DNA of 64,000 nucleotides from Hyphomicrobium_B sp001006785 (GTDB lineage Bacteria; Pseudomonadota; Alphaproteobacteria; Rhizobiales; Hyphomicrobiaceae), in contig NZ_CDHO01000002.1 of the NCBI RefSeq assembly GCF_001006785.1, forward strand, positions 1,054,001-1,118,000. Reading direction: 5' to 3'. The notes under the pieces were generated by a model. It ran no database searches, was not told where the DNA came from, and was given only the letters and a program-made list of their open reading frames with translations. The translations under genes and the position numbers were made by a program. Positions 51,927 through 60,697 of the stretch are shown here, in pieces. Within the stretch, counting starts at the first letter, position 1, and every line of letters begins with the position of its first letter.

Positions 51927-54900
51927 TCACACCACCGCCGCACGCGGAGCCCCGCGACCGAACAGCATGTTCGTCTGATAGACCCTCACCGAAACTGCCG
52001 GCTGCAAGCTGCCGAAGTCGGCGATCTGTTCGGCGCTTGTGTAGACGGCATTCGCCACCGCCACGGAGATCGTGCGCTTGACCGTCTCGCCGTCGAGAAT
52101 ATCGACCTCATACGTTTCGCCGTCTTCTCCGAGCGGCACCTCGGGAAGCTCCCAGTTGTCGCCACCCGTCCGCGTACGGCGTATCCACGAGATGTTGAGA
52201 TCGCCGGACCCACGCACGCCCTTGATGTGCGCAGGCGACAACGGCCGTCGGCCAAGTCCTTGATACGCGAACGACGACGTCGCGTAGGATGCGTCTCCGA
52301 TGTCGCGATTACCAGGACCATACCGCCAGTTGAGCGCCAGCTTGAAATCGCTGTCCTGCAGCGGAACGCGGCTCACGGCGCCATCGAGCAGAACGAATGG
52401 CGCACCCACAGCGAGCACATCGCTCATCGCACCCTCGGTGCCGAACTGCCCGCGCAACAACCGGCTTAGTTCATAAGTCTGCGCATCAACGAGCGTTGCA
52501 TCGAGAAACTGGATGATCTCCCAATCGCCCGCCTCGTTCCGCACAGCCGCGAGGTTGGCTCCTGCGAGCGTCGCCAACAGATCCGCCGACGCGAGCGTGC
52601 CGTATGGCAATCGCACACGCACCCGTGCCCGATTGTCGATTAGCCCTTCCGGACCACTGAACAGCGGATCGAGCGTCGCCCCCAAAGTCGCCGGCGCACT
52701 CGCGAGCGCGCGCAACTGATACGCGGTCGTCTGCGGCGAGACGTAAAGCGCGACGCTGCCCGGCCACGGCTTTTGCATCGCCGCCACGAACCCGGACTGC
52801 GCATCGGCGGACATTGTCCACGACGGCAAATCCATCAGCATGACGGCCGGCGCTCCAACTTGCACGGGCGCTGGTTCGGTCGCTGTCCGCGATGGCACGT
52901 CGATCTGATCGTATACGTCAGGGTCGATGCTGAGCGCCGCGATCTCGCGAACGCCGCGCTCCGTGACATCAGTGAGGCGCAACAAGCGATTGCGCCCGGC
53001 GATATCGAGGGAAACGACATCGCCCGGTTCGAGCGCAAGCGTCGAAGGCGGCAGACTAAACGACGCGCGTTCGCGTGCCGCCCACGTCTCGTAAAGCCAG
53101 CTCTCGACGAGCGATCCCGCAAGGCCATCGTCAAGAACGATCGGCATATCCGCTTCGGCGACACGCCCGCTGGCGCCCGTCAGCCGTCGCGCCTCCGCGA
53201 CCGCTTGCTGATAAACGTCGGCGCTCGAAATGTATCGCACTTTCGCGCTCGCAGGCAGATCGGTTTCCTGAGCGCGCGTCACTTCGTAAAGGGGATCGCC
53301 CGCCCTCTCTTCGACAAGTCCGTCCGCCGTCAGCGTCATCTCGGGCGACGCGCGCCCGCGATGGCGAAAGACGATTTTGCCTCCGCTTTCGATGCTGTCG
53401 AAAAAATACGCAAGGCTCAGCGGCTGCAACGCATCGCGCACCGACATCGTATCGTCGAGCACGTAGCCCGGCACCGTTCCTGTCAAACCTGACGCATCGA
53501 AATCCGCGAAGTCATTGTCCTTCATAATTTGCGCGACGAGGTCGCTGAGCGACGCGCTGCCCAGCCGTCCATTGAGCCAATGGCCGAGCATCCAGTTTCC
53601 ACCGTCGCCCCAATACGTCGTCGCATAGGGAAACGCAGGATACGGCCGCGCGTCCCAGCAATAGACATGCATGCGGCTGAGATCGACCATGCGCGCGCCG
53701 GTGAGTTCCGACACCGGATTGAGGTCCGGAATATAACCATTCTTGGTCCAGTCGAATGCGTCGCGCAGGGCTTCGAGAAAACGCGTCTGCATGAAGTCGT
53801 CGCGAATGCCGCGCGAATAATAGGGCAGCGTCGACTCCGAGCTTTTCGGATCGACGAACACGTTCGGCTGGTTCGCACCCTTATCGACGGCCGGACAGCC
53901 GACCTCCATGAACCAGAACGGCTTCGACTGCGGCACCCACGCCGTCGCCGTCGCACTTTCGACGCCGCCCGGACGATTGTAGTGCGCATTGCTCCACCAG
54001 GAGCGGATGTCCTTGTAACGGAACACCCAAGGCCTCCCCGCGCCATCGGTGATCGGCGTACGAACCTGCGCGTCGCGGTCGGCTGCCGACGCATAATACC
54101 AGTCGAAGCCCTCTCCGCCCGCCACATTCGATCGCAAGTACGCGCCATCATAAATTGACGTCGCGCCTGCGATGGCATCGAGATGATCGCGTCCGTCGCG
54201 CCAATCGGCGAGCGGCCAATAGACGTCGACGCCGATCGCATCGATATTCGTCGACGCCCACAACGGATCGAGATGGAAATAGACGTCGCCCGTTCCGTCG
54301 CCCGGCTGATGCCCGAAGTATTCCGACCAGTCGGCGGCATAAAGAACCTTCGTCGCTTCGCCGAGGATCGCCTTGACGTCGGCAGCGAGCGCGATCAGCG
54401 CGCTGACGAACGGATAAGCGTTCGCGCTCGAGCGCACGTGCGTCAGGCCGCGCAGCTCCGTCCCGATGACGAACGCGTCGACGCCACCCGCAGCTTTCGC
54501 GAGATACGCTTGGTGCAGAACCATGCGCCGATACGACCACTCGTCCGGTCCTGAGTAATGAACTGTGCTCTCCGACACCGAGAAGTCCGAGCGCGATGCC
54601 GTCCCGACAAACGACGCGATCTGACTCGCAGCTGTTGCGGTCTTGTCCGGCGTGCCTGAAACGCCAGGCGCCGGATGACATGTGATGCGTCCACGCCAGG
54701 GATAAACGGGCTGACTGCTGCCGCCGTAAGGATTGGCGAGCGTATTGCCCTCCGCAACGTCCATCAGAATAAACGGAGTAAGCGTCACGCTCAGTCCGCG
54801 CGCCTTGAGATCAGCGATAGCCGCAATCACGGTTTGATCGGAGGGCGTACCGCCATAGGCTGCATTGCCGCCGCGCGAGCTGATCAGATGTGCGTTGTTT

Positions 54901-55874
54901 CGGTTTCGCCCCGCGACAGACCAGTTCAGCGGCGATGTCTTTTTATGCCGCGTCTCGACGCCGGGCTCGACCGTGCAGCTTCCAGCGCGCAAATCGGTCC
55001 CGAACCAGCTGACGATCAGCGACACGGACTTTGCGTTGGGCAACGATGCTTCGAGCTGATCGACCGCAACCTGCCAGTCGGTCGGACCAATCAACTGGTG
55101 GACGTTTTCCGATTGCGAGATGCCGTCGTCGAACGTCTGGTGCACCGGCTCCGTGGCGTAGACGAACTCGCCGGAGCCCGGAATCATCACGACTCCGCGA
55201 ACTTCCTTCTCCGCGCTCGAAATGCTGCGGAACACTTCGAACGAAAGCTGCGGCACGCGATTGCCGAATTCCGCAAGTGGCAAACGCTCAAAGACAATGT
55301 AGGCGACACCGCGATACGCTGGCGCGTTCGCAGTTCCGTCACGCGCAGCGATGAGACTGTCCGGCTCTTGCGTCTCTGTGCCGGTGTGCAAACGAAATGA
55401 TGTGCGTGACAGATCGAGTTCCTGCTCGTCGGCCCAGATGCGCCCGATGCGCGTCACGACGCCCTCACCGAGCGCCACCGCGAAATTCGCATAATAGCGA
55501 TATTGCGTCAGGGTTGCCCCGCCGCCCGTGCCGCCTTTGCCGCTGCCCGCCGACTCTGTCGTCTTGACGATCTCCTCTTCGAGATCGCTCGCCCAGATGA
55601 TCTGGCCGCCGACACGCGCGCGTCCATAAATGCGCGGCAGCGGCGAACCCTCTGTCGACGCCGTAACGCGAAGATCGCTGAGGCGCGGGCCTTCGACGGC
55701 GCGGCCCTGTCCGGAAGCTCCGAACAAGGCTGCATCGACATAAGCTCCCGCGAACGCGCCGACCTGCGATCCAATCGTCGCGCCGGACAGCGCCACGCCG
55801 AGGAAGCCCACGCCAGCGGGAAGCACGCTGCTGCCGACCGCAGCTCCGACAGCGGCCAGGGCAAGCGTCGCCAT
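51927..55874 (-). CDS. GTA baseplate multidomain protein (g15-like, host-recognition tip)
   Basis: 1315 residues. An N-terminal hydrophobic glycine-rich stretch (AALALAAVGAAVGSSVLPAG pattern) is followed by the GTA TIM-barrel-like domain (about 380-700, with SVSLIVSWFGTDLRAGSCTV just before it and FWFMEVGCPAVDKGANQPNV), a phage tail/baseplate domain (about 740-1000, with DAFDWTKNGYIPDLNPVSEL) and a beta-rich C-terminus. The length and order match the RcGTA g15 protein, the largest virion subunit at the tail tip. It begins 3 bases after the g14 peptidase gene. Confidence 0.92.
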   Translation of the reverse strand: MATLALAAVGAAVGSSVLPAGVGFLGVALSGATIGSQVGAFAGAYVDAALFGASGQGRAVEGPRLSDLRVTASTEGSPLPRIYGRARVGGQIIWASDLEEEIVKTTESAGSGKGGTGGGATLTQYRYYANFAVALGEGVVTRIGRIWADEQELDLSRTSFRLHTGTETQEPDSLIAARDGTANAPAYRGVAYIVFERLPLAEFGNRVPQLSFEVFRSISSAEKEVRGVVMIPGSGEFVYATEPVHQTFDDGISQSENVHQLIGPTDWQVAVDQLEASLPNAKSVSLIVSWFGTDLRAGSCTVEPGVETRHKKTSPLNWSVAGRNRNNAHLISSRGGNAAYGGTPSDQTVIAAIADLKARGLSVTLTPFILMDVAEGNTLANPYGGSSQPVYPWRGRITCHPAPGVSGTPDKTATAASQIASFVGTASRSDFSVSESTVHYSGPDEWSYRRMVLHQAYLAKAAGGVDAFVIGTELRGLTHVRSSANAYPFVSALIALAADVKAILGEATKVLYAADWSEYFGHQPGDGTGDVYFHLDPLWASTNIDAIGVDVYWPLADWRDGRDHLDAIAGATSIYDGAYLRSNVAGGEGFDWYYASAADRDAQVRTPITDGAGRPWVFRYKDIRSWWSNAHYNRPGGVESATATAWVPQSKPFWFMEVGCPAVDKGANQPNVFVDPKSSESTLPYYSRGIRDDFMQTRFLEALRDAFDWTKNGYIPDLNPVSELTGARMVDLSRMHVYCWDARPYPAFPYATTYWGDGGNWMLGHWLNGRLGSASLSDLVAQIMKDNDFADFDASGLTGTVPGYVLDDTMSVRDALQPLSLAYFFDSIESGGKIVFRHRGRASPEMTLTADGLVEERAGDPLYEVTRAQETDLPASAKVRYISSADVYQQAVAEARRLTGASGRVAEADMPIVLDDGLAGSLVESWLYETWAARERASFSLPPSTLALEPGDVVSLDIAGRNRLLRLTDVTERGVREIAALSIDPDVYDQIDVPSRTATEPAPVQVGAPAVMLMDLPSWTMSADAQSGFVAAMQKPWPGSVALYVSPQTTAYQLRALASAPATLGATLDPLFSGPEGLIDNRARVRVRLPYGTLASADLLATLAGANLAAVRNEAGDWEIIQFLDATLVDAQTYELSRLLRGQFGTEGAMSDVLAVGAPFVLLDGAVSRVPLQDSDFKLALNWRYGPGNRDIGDASYATSSFAYQGLGRRPLSPAHIKGVRGSGDLNISWIRRTRTGGDNWELPEVPLGEDGETYEVDILDGETVKRTISVAVANAVYTSAEQIADFGSLQPAVSVRVYQTNMLFGRGAPRAAVV

Positions 55875-55877
55875 ATC

Positions 55878-56327
55878 TCAACATCCTTCGTTCAAATCTG
55901 GAAACCGGAACGCGCCGGCCACGCGCCGTCGCCACCAGTGCGAGAACGACACCTCGCAGACCGGCGCGCCTTCCATCGCGTGGATCATCGTCAAAGCGCT
56001 GGCGACGATCGCCGCATGCTTCGCAACGACGCCTGCACGCAGCCGAAACACGACGACATCGCCCGGCGCGAGTTCCGACGGTTCAATTCTTTCGAGATGC
56101 CGCGACGCGGCGGCAAGCATCGTTTCCTCGCCGCCCGCTTCCGCCCAATCGCGACTGTAGGCGGGCGGCATTTCCGCATCCGACCCATAGACATCGCGCC
56201 AGACACCGCGCACGAGGCCGAGGCAATCCGTTCCGACACCACGAACGCTCGCCTGATGATGATAAGGGGTGCCGATCCACAGGCGCGCCGCTTCGACGAT
56301 GCCTGCGCGCGTCGCTCTTGGTTGCAT
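55878..56327 (-). CDS. GTA cell-wall peptidase, NlpC/P60 family (g14-like)
   Basis: 149 residues. The catalytic cysteine is in GTDCLGLVRG (Cys35) and the histidine in VVAKHAAIV (His104), with the preceding YHHQASVRGV typical of the GTA type (TIGR02219). It degrades peptidoglycan at the recipient during DNA delivery. It starts 3 bases after the g13 stop and ends 3 bases before g15. Confidence 0.93.
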   Translation of the reverse strand: MQPRATRAGIVEAARLWIGTPYHHQASVRGVGTDCLGLVRGVWRDVYGSDAEMPPAYSRDWAEAGGEETMLAAASRHLERIEPSELAPGDVVVFRLRAGVVAKHAAIVASALTMIHAMEGAPVCEVSFSHWWRRRVAGAFRFPDLNEGC

Positions 56328-56330
56328 CGA

Positions 56331-57191
56331 TCAGCTCCGGCGTCCGACCTGCGTCAGGAATTTGTTGCCCGGCATCGACGGAAAGCCACGAAAATTGATC
56401 ACGTTCGCAAAGCGCGCTTTGCACGTCTCGACGCGCTTATCGCATCCGGCGGTGACGCTAAAGTGATCGCTCACAGCCGGGATGCCCTCGGCGTCCGTCC
56501 ACAATTCGATGGCGTCGGCGCCTGCGAGCTTCGCATGCGATTTGACTTCGAACTTCAATCCGTCCGACGCGCCCGATGTAAACGTCAAAAGCCCGCGCGC
56601 GAAAAAGCCGCTTGCGAAACTCCCGAGCCCAGACACTGTGAAGCGCCGTGCTGATGTCGCCGAAACAACAGTTCCCGTTCCGCGATAGACGGGCGACGAG
56701 AGATCGACCTTGCAGCGTGCGTCCCCGAGATCGGCGTCGCACGTCAGCTGCAAAAGCCGGCCCTTCGGCTGCTGTAGGTAATGAGCAAGACCGCGCAGCT
56801 CCGCCGCAAAGCTCGTCCCGCTGCGACGGACTTCGCCGATGCTGCCCGACCGCATCAGCACGCGCTGACTCGTGTCGCTCCAGTTGACGCGATGGATTTC
56901 GACGCGCGCATCGTCATAGCGCCCCGCCGCGAGATCGGCGTCCGTCAACGTCGCCGACGACAGCGCACCGGAGACTTCCAGGTTGTCGACGGCGAGGCCA
57001 AGGCCATCCTTGATGTCGCTTGCGGTGAAGCCGCTCGCTGCCTCATAGGTCGTGCCGTCGAACGTCAACGTCTTGTCGTGATCGGTGAACCCCATCACGA
57101 CGCCGTCGCGGCGCGCGATGCGCCAGCACCAGCAGAGCGTAGTCGCTCCCGACGCGAGGTGCGCAGTGAACTCCGGAGAAAGCGCTTTCAT
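56331..57191 (-). CDS. GTA baseplate hub protein, DUF2163 (g13-like)
   Basis: 286 residues from the ATG at 57191, which overlaps the g12 stop by four bases (ATGA). Motifs TLCWCWRIARRDGVVMGFTD at the N-terminus and CKVDLSSPVYRGTG, GCDKRVETCKARFANVINFR and GFPSMPGNKF at the C-terminus are the hallmarks of DUF2163/DUF2163_C. The C-terminal cysteines are those that bind an iron-sulfur cluster in the RcGTA hub. Longer upstream starts would run through g12. Confidence 0.93.
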   Translation of the reverse strand: MKALSPEFTAHLASGATTLCWCWRIARRDGVVMGFTDHDKTLTFDGTTYEAASGFTASDIKDGLGLAVDNLEVSGALSSATLTDADLAAGRYDDARVEIHRVNWSDTSQRVLMRSGSIGEVRRSGTSFAAELRGLAHYLQQPKGRLLQLTCDADLGDARCKVDLSSPVYRGTGTVVSATSARRFTVSGLGSFASGFFARGLLTFTSGASDGLKFEVKSHAKLAGADAIELWTDAEGIPAVSDHFSVTAGCDKRVETCKARFANVINFRGFPSMPGNKFLTQVGRRS

Positions 57192-57826
57192 AGACGCACC
57201 TCCACGATCGGAATGTTCGGAATGGCGCCCGACGTGAACCCGGAGAGATTGATTTCCAGCTTGTCGGTATCGAAACGCACAGGCACATCGAATTCGAATC
57301 CCGCCGTCACGCTTTGTCCCGCACCCGGGATGTGTCCTGCGAGAAACGTCACGACGCCGGTGGATGGATCGACTGCGAAATCGGTCCCGCTCACACGCTC
57401 GACACCAGCGACGGCGATGCGCACCATATTCGCAACCGGCTTTTTGATATCGCGTGCCCAGGGCGCAAACGCAGTTCCATACGTTTTGCACAGCTGAAAC
57501 GCAGTCTTCGTTCCGTCGCCGTCGCCGAGCCCCTGATCGAGCGCCGACACACTCCCATTCGGCGCGCACGATTTCCAATCCATCGGATCGCGCCAGCGAA
57601 ACGCGTGCAGCCGGCCGCGCCGCTCCTCGAAGAACGCGATGATCTGATGCAGATCGTCGAGCGACTTGACGCCGTAGCCCGCATTATAGCTGCGACGGCT
57701 GTCGGCCCATCGGCTATTGCGCTCTTCATATCCGGAGCCTAGCACGACGACATCCGTGCGCCGTTCCGGCCCGCCCTGCGCATTGCGCGAGATCGCCGTC
57801 GGAAATCTGACGTCATGAAACGACAT
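57188..57826 (-). CDS. GTA distal tail protein, DUF2460 (g12-like)
   Basis: 212 residues. FHDVRFPTAISRNAQGGPER at the start, then RRTDVVVLGSGYEERNSRWA and the beta-rich tail region are typical of TIGR02217/DUF2460. It forms the ring that closes the tail tube onto the baseplate. It begins 12 bases after the tape-measure gene and overlaps g13 by four bases. Confidence 0.93.
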   Translation of the reverse strand: MSFHDVRFPTAISRNAQGGPERRTDVVVLGSGYEERNSRWADSRRSYNAGYGVKSLDDLHQIIAFFEERRGRLHAFRWRDPMDWKSCAPNGSVSALDQGLGDGDGTKTAFQLCKTYGTAFAPWARDIKKPVANMVRIAVAGVERVSGTDFAVDPSTGVVTFLAGHIPGAGQSVTAGFEFDVPVRFDTDKLEINLSGFTSGAIPNIPIVEVRL

Positions 57827-57838
57827 GAGATCACTTCT

Positions 57839-58432
57839 CTAGAGGTTGCGCTGACCATTCGCGGCGGCGCGTGCAATCATCGCCGCAATCTGCGTCTGCG
57901 AGCGGTTGAAGCTCGCCGCGTCCGGCGTTGAAATATTGATCGTGATGTTCTGACCGCCGCCGCCCGATGAGGCGATGCCAAGACGTCCATCCGGGCCGCG
58001 CGTCAGCGGCATGATCGCTTCCGGACCTTTTTCTCCGGCGAGACCCGAGGCGCCACCTGCAAGCGGAAATGTGATTGGGCTCGCGATGACGCCGCCGCTC
58101 GCAAACGGAACCGGCGTGCCATTCTGAATGACGCCGCCTTTCGCAAACGGCATCGCACCGCTGACCACGCCCTGAAACATCGAGGCAAGCCCTGTCGTCA
58201 GCGGCTGTAACGCCGCCTTCAATGCGAGATTGGAAATGTTCAGCGCCAGCGACTTGAAGACATCGCCGACGTTCTTGCCTTTGATGGCAATATCGCCAAA
58301 CGCCGACGCAAGCCGGCTTGAGAATTGCTGTCCAAGGCGGCTCGTCGTCGCCAGGCTCGTCTCAAGCTCGCTCGTATCGGCGATAATTTTGACGTTCCAC
58401 GTCTCGAGCTGTTGCTCGTCGGTCAACGGCAT
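57839..58432 (-). CDS. GTA tail tape measure protein (g11-like)
   Basis: 197 residues; the very short tape measure typical of gene transfer agents. Helical N-terminus (TWNVKIIADTSELETSLATT), a hydrophobic region (DVFKSLALNISNLALKAALQ), then Gly/Ala-rich repeats (FAKGGVIQNGTPVPFASGGV) and GEKGPEAIMPLTRGPDGRLG, a motif shared by tape measure C-termini. It sets tail length and probably threads the tube at ejection. It lies 4 bases after the chaperone gene. Confidence 0.9.
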   Translation of the reverse strand: MPLTDEQQLETWNVKIIADTSELETSLATTSRLGQQFSSRLASAFGDIAIKGKNVGDVFKSLALNISNLALKAALQPLTTGLASMFQGVVSGAMPFAKGGVIQNGTPVPFASGGVIASPITFPLAGGASGLAGEKGPEAIMPLTRGPDGRLGIASSGGGGQNITINISTPDAASFNRSQTQIAAMIARAAANGQRNL

Positions 58433-58436
58433 CGTT

Positions 58437-58610
58437 TCATGCCTCCCTGTCTGGGTATTGCCGCATCAAGGCATCGAGCTGCACGCGCGTCGGCGCTGCA
58501 CCTTCGCTCGAAACTCCGAATTTGCCGCGCAGGATGGCCTGCAGTTCGCGTGGCGTCAGGGACCAGAAGACGGCAGGTGCAAGTCCGAGCATACCCAGTC
58601 CCGTTTCCAT
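58437..58610 (-). CDS. GTA tail assembly chaperone-like protein (g10.1-like)
   Basis: 57 residues beginning METGLGMLG; a GTG one codon upstream at 58613 would overlap the preceding gene by four bases. It contains LAPAVFWSLTPRELQAILRG, the TIGR02216 signature of the small RcGTA protein between g10 and g11. The start overlaps the g10 stop (TGATG), so translation is coupled. In tailed phages the equivalent pair chaperones the tape measure. Confidence 0.88.
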   Translation of the reverse strand: METGLGMLGLAPAVFWSLTPRELQAILRGKFGVSSEGAAPTRVQLDALMRQYPDREA

Positions 58611-58990
58611 CACGAGGTCCCAACGAAAGGGTCGCGCGCTTCCCCGCTCGCCTCCGCTGCTTTGCTTTGCACCTCGGCGTCTCCGCCGCCGAACGTCGCT
58701 GTCAGCAGACGCGCGACGATGTCGACGTAACCTGCCGCGCCGCCCTCGCACTTCATCGCCGCGACATCGGCATCGCTCGCGCTGTGTCCCGCGCCTCTGA
58801 GCCCCGCCGCGATGACACGCACACAATCGCGCGCCGAGAGACGACCCGTCTCAAAGCGCGCCGCGAGCGCGAGCATATCGCTCTGACCGAACGCGTCTTC
58901 GAGTTCCGCAAGCGCACCGAGCGTCAGCACGAGCTTGACGGCCGCACCATCCAGTCGCGCCTCGATCTCACCGCGATGTCTATTGGCCAT
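58610..58990 (-). CDS. GTA family protein, tail chaperone-like (g10-like)
   Basis: 126 residues. ANRHRGEIEARLDGAAVKLV and LGALAELEDAFGQSDMLALA, then LSARDCVRVIAAGLRGAGHS match the gene-transfer-agent g10 family. Together with the following 57-residue product it forms the chaperone pair that in phages is made by a frameshift. Here the two are separate genes overlapping by one base. Confidence 0.9.
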   Translation of the reverse strand: MANRHRGEIEARLDGAAVKLVLTLGALAELEDAFGQSDMLALAARFETGRLSARDCVRVIAAGLRGAGHSASDADVAAMKCEGGAAGYVDIVARLLTATFGGGDAEVQSKAAEASGEARDPFVGTS

Positions 58991-59040
58991 GGTCGTTCTT
59001 CCATTTCATTCGTCAGCTCGGCCGAGCGCCACCGAAAGCC

Positions 59041-59146
59041 GGGGATCCAGCGAAAAAATGCCGAAGGCTCGATACTGCATCTTCGACAAGTTTTGTGCTG
59101 GATCCCCGAACGCACTAGCAAGCTCGTTGCATTCGAGGATGACGAG
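59041..59146 (-). repeat. GGATCCAGC-type mosaic repeat, copy 1 (inverted)
   Basis: Reads, on the minus strand, GTCATCCTCGAATGCAACGA, then GTTCGGGGATCCAGC, followed by a second inverted GCTGGATCC end. It lies just past the tail-tube stop. Copies at 59710-59784 and 61502-61635 share the same order of blocks. Confidence 0.85.
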
Positions 59147-59150
59147 GACG

Positions 59151-59564
59151 CTACGCCGCCGCGAACGTCAGCGCGCCCGCGCTTTCGAGCGAAATGTCGA
59201 ACGTCACTTCAGCATCGTGACGCCCGCTGAATTCCAGCGCCGTGATCTGAAACGCACCCTGGATCGTTCCGAAATCCGGAATGATGATCTGCCAGTCGCG
59301 GATCGTACCGTTGAATGCGTAATCGCGGATCGTCGCATCGGACGCGCCGTCCTTGAACACACCCGAGCCGGTAATCCGCGCCGACTTCACGCCCGCGCCG
59401 GTCAGAAGCTCACGCCACTGCCCCGCGCTTTCGGTGTTGGTGATTTCAACCGTCTCTGCGCTGATCGAAAGACTGCGCGCGCGAAGCCCGGCGACCGTCA
59501 CGTAAACGCCTGCGCCGGTTGTATCGACCTTCAGAAGAAGGTCCTTGCCTTTTTGTGCTGCCAT
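59151..59564 (-). CDS. GTA major tail tube protein (g9-like)
   Basis: 137 residues from the ATG at 59564 (AQKGKDLLLKVDTTGAGVYV). SLSISAETVEITNTESAGQW and FQITALEFSGRHDAEVTFDI place it in the TP901-1 major tail protein family used by GTAs. It polymerises to form the tube. Unlike neighbours it is not overlapped with either flanking gene: inverted copies of a mosaic repeat separate it from g10 and from g8. Confidence 0.93.
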   Translation of the reverse strand: MAAQKGKDLLLKVDTTGAGVYVTVAGLRARSLSISAETVEITNTESAGQWRELLTGAGVKSARITGSGVFKDGASDATIRDYAFNGTIRDWQIIIPDFGTIQGAFQITALEFSGRHDAEVTFDISLESAGALTFAAA

Positions 59565-59784
59565 GTTGGGGGACTCTTTTGTTTTGTGTCCGGCGACTCC
59601 GCTCCGCGAGCCGCACACCGGACACGGGCTTTGGTGATACTGAGGTGCCAAGCCGAGACTCGCGCTCCGCGAGCCGCTCGCCGGGTACGGGCTTGGTGAT
59701 CGAATTTCCGTCATCCTCGAACGCAACGAGCTTGCGAGTGCGTTCGGGGATCCAGCGCAAGACTTGTCGAAGACGCAATATTTC
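59565..59784. repeat. Repeat cluster between tail tube and tail terminator genes
   Basis: 220 bases of repeats. 59586-59637 and 59651-59699 are two copies of a hairpin family with the core GACTCCGCTCCGCGAGCC; the first has arms GTGTCCGG/CCGGACAC. 59710-59784 is a GGATCCAGC-type mosaic repeat reading GTCATCCTCGAACGCAACGA, then TTCGGGGATCCAGC, on the plus strand; it ends where the g8 stop begins. Confidence 0.85.
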
Positions 59785-60198
59785 TTACGCCGCCTCAACT
59801 TCCGTCACGGCGCGAAAGCGTGCGATGCCGTGAAATGTTTCGCCGTCGCTGTCGCGGCGAGCTTCCGAAAACTCATGTCGCAAATTGATCAGCCGATGCC
59901 CCGAAAGCGACAGGTCCTGATCGTGCAATGCCGCCCGCGCAGCCGCGATCACTTGTTCTGCTTCGCGCCTGCCACGCGCCCGCGACCAGACATGCAACGT
60001 CACCAGATGTTCGTAACCTTCATCGCTTCCCGTGGACCAATCGCGCTCGGACGATTGCCCAAACGTCACGAATGGAAACTCCGTGCGCGCCGGCGCGTCA
60101 TCGTAAACGCGCGGACCGCCGAGCGCCGCTAGCGTCGGCGCGTCACTCGTGAGCTTCTCGAAGATCGCCTTCTGAAGCGCAAAGCCTGCACTCGACAT
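59785..60198 (-). CDS. GTA tail terminator, DUF3168 (g8-like)
   Basis: 137 residues from the ATG at 60198, which shares one base with the preceding stop (TGATG). FALQKAIFEKLTSDAPTLAA, GPRVYDDAPARTEFPFVTFG and HVWSRARGRREAEQVIAAAR are diagnostic of DUF3168. It caps the tube where the tail meets the head. Longer starts read through the small upstream gene. Confidence 0.93.
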   Translation of the reverse strand: MSSAGFALQKAIFEKLTSDAPTLAALGGPRVYDDAPARTEFPFVTFGQSSERDWSTGSDEGYEHLVTLHVWSRARGRREAEQVIAAARAALHDQDLSLSGHRLINLRHEFSEARRDSDGETFHGIARFRAVTEVEAA

Positions 60199-60368
60199 CA
60201 TTTGCCTCGCGTGTGTTGATGCTGATCGTCGTTTTGACTGCCGGAGCTTGCGCGCCTTTCGCCTTGAGCTTGCGTCTCGCGCTTGGCGATCGGATCGCGC
60301 ACAAGCGCCAAGGCCCGCATGCGCGCCGCCGACGTCCCGATTCCACCGATACTGACGCTCATTTTCAT
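60198..60368 (-). CDS. Small GTA-cluster protein, unassigned
   Basis: 56 residues (KMSVSIGGIGTSAARMRALA, then a Gln/Arg-rich polar tail). Its ATG overlaps the g7 stop by four bases (ATGA) and its stop overlaps the g8 start by one (TGATG), so translation is coupled on both sides. I recognise no family. RcGTA has no named gene exactly here, so this may be a lineage-specific addition or a small head-tail factor. Confidence 0.65.
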   Translation of the reverse strand: MKMSVSIGGIGTSAARMRALALVRDPIAKRETQAQGERRASSGSQNDDQHQHTRGK

Positions 60369-60697
60369 AAGTCACGCTCCTCTACCGGACACTTCAACCA
60401 CGCTCCCCGATCCTCGACATCGATCACACCGAGAATGTCGAAGATGCGAACACCGAGGCGGATGCGCATCTCGGGCCGGACGTCGGCGCGATGGCGAATC
60501 CAGACGTCGTGCGTCGCCGTTCCCGCGACGCGATCGAGTGTGAAATTTTCGTCCGCGCTCCGCGACCAGATCGCGGCCCAGACTTCCGTGACGGACGTCC
60601 ATTCCGTCGTCGAGCCCCCGGCGCCATCGCTCGTCCGCTCCGGCCGTTCGATGACGATGCGATGCCGGAGATCACCGGCTCTGACTGGCGCTTTCAT
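60365..60697 (-). CDS. GTA head-tail adaptor/head closure protein (g7-like)
   Basis: 110 residues. RAGDLRHRIVIERPERTSDG, WTSVTEVWAAIWSRSADENF and IRHRADVRPEMRIRLGVRIF are typical of the phage head closure family (Gp16/SPP1-like). It overlaps g6 by four bases and the small gene by four bases. It plugs the connector after DNA packaging. Confidence 0.93.
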   Translation of the reverse strand: MKAPVRAGDLRHRIVIERPERTSDGAGGSTTEWTSVTEVWAAIWSRSADENFTLDRVAGTATHDVWIRHRADVRPEMRIRLGVRIFDILGVIDVEDRGAWLKCPVEERDL

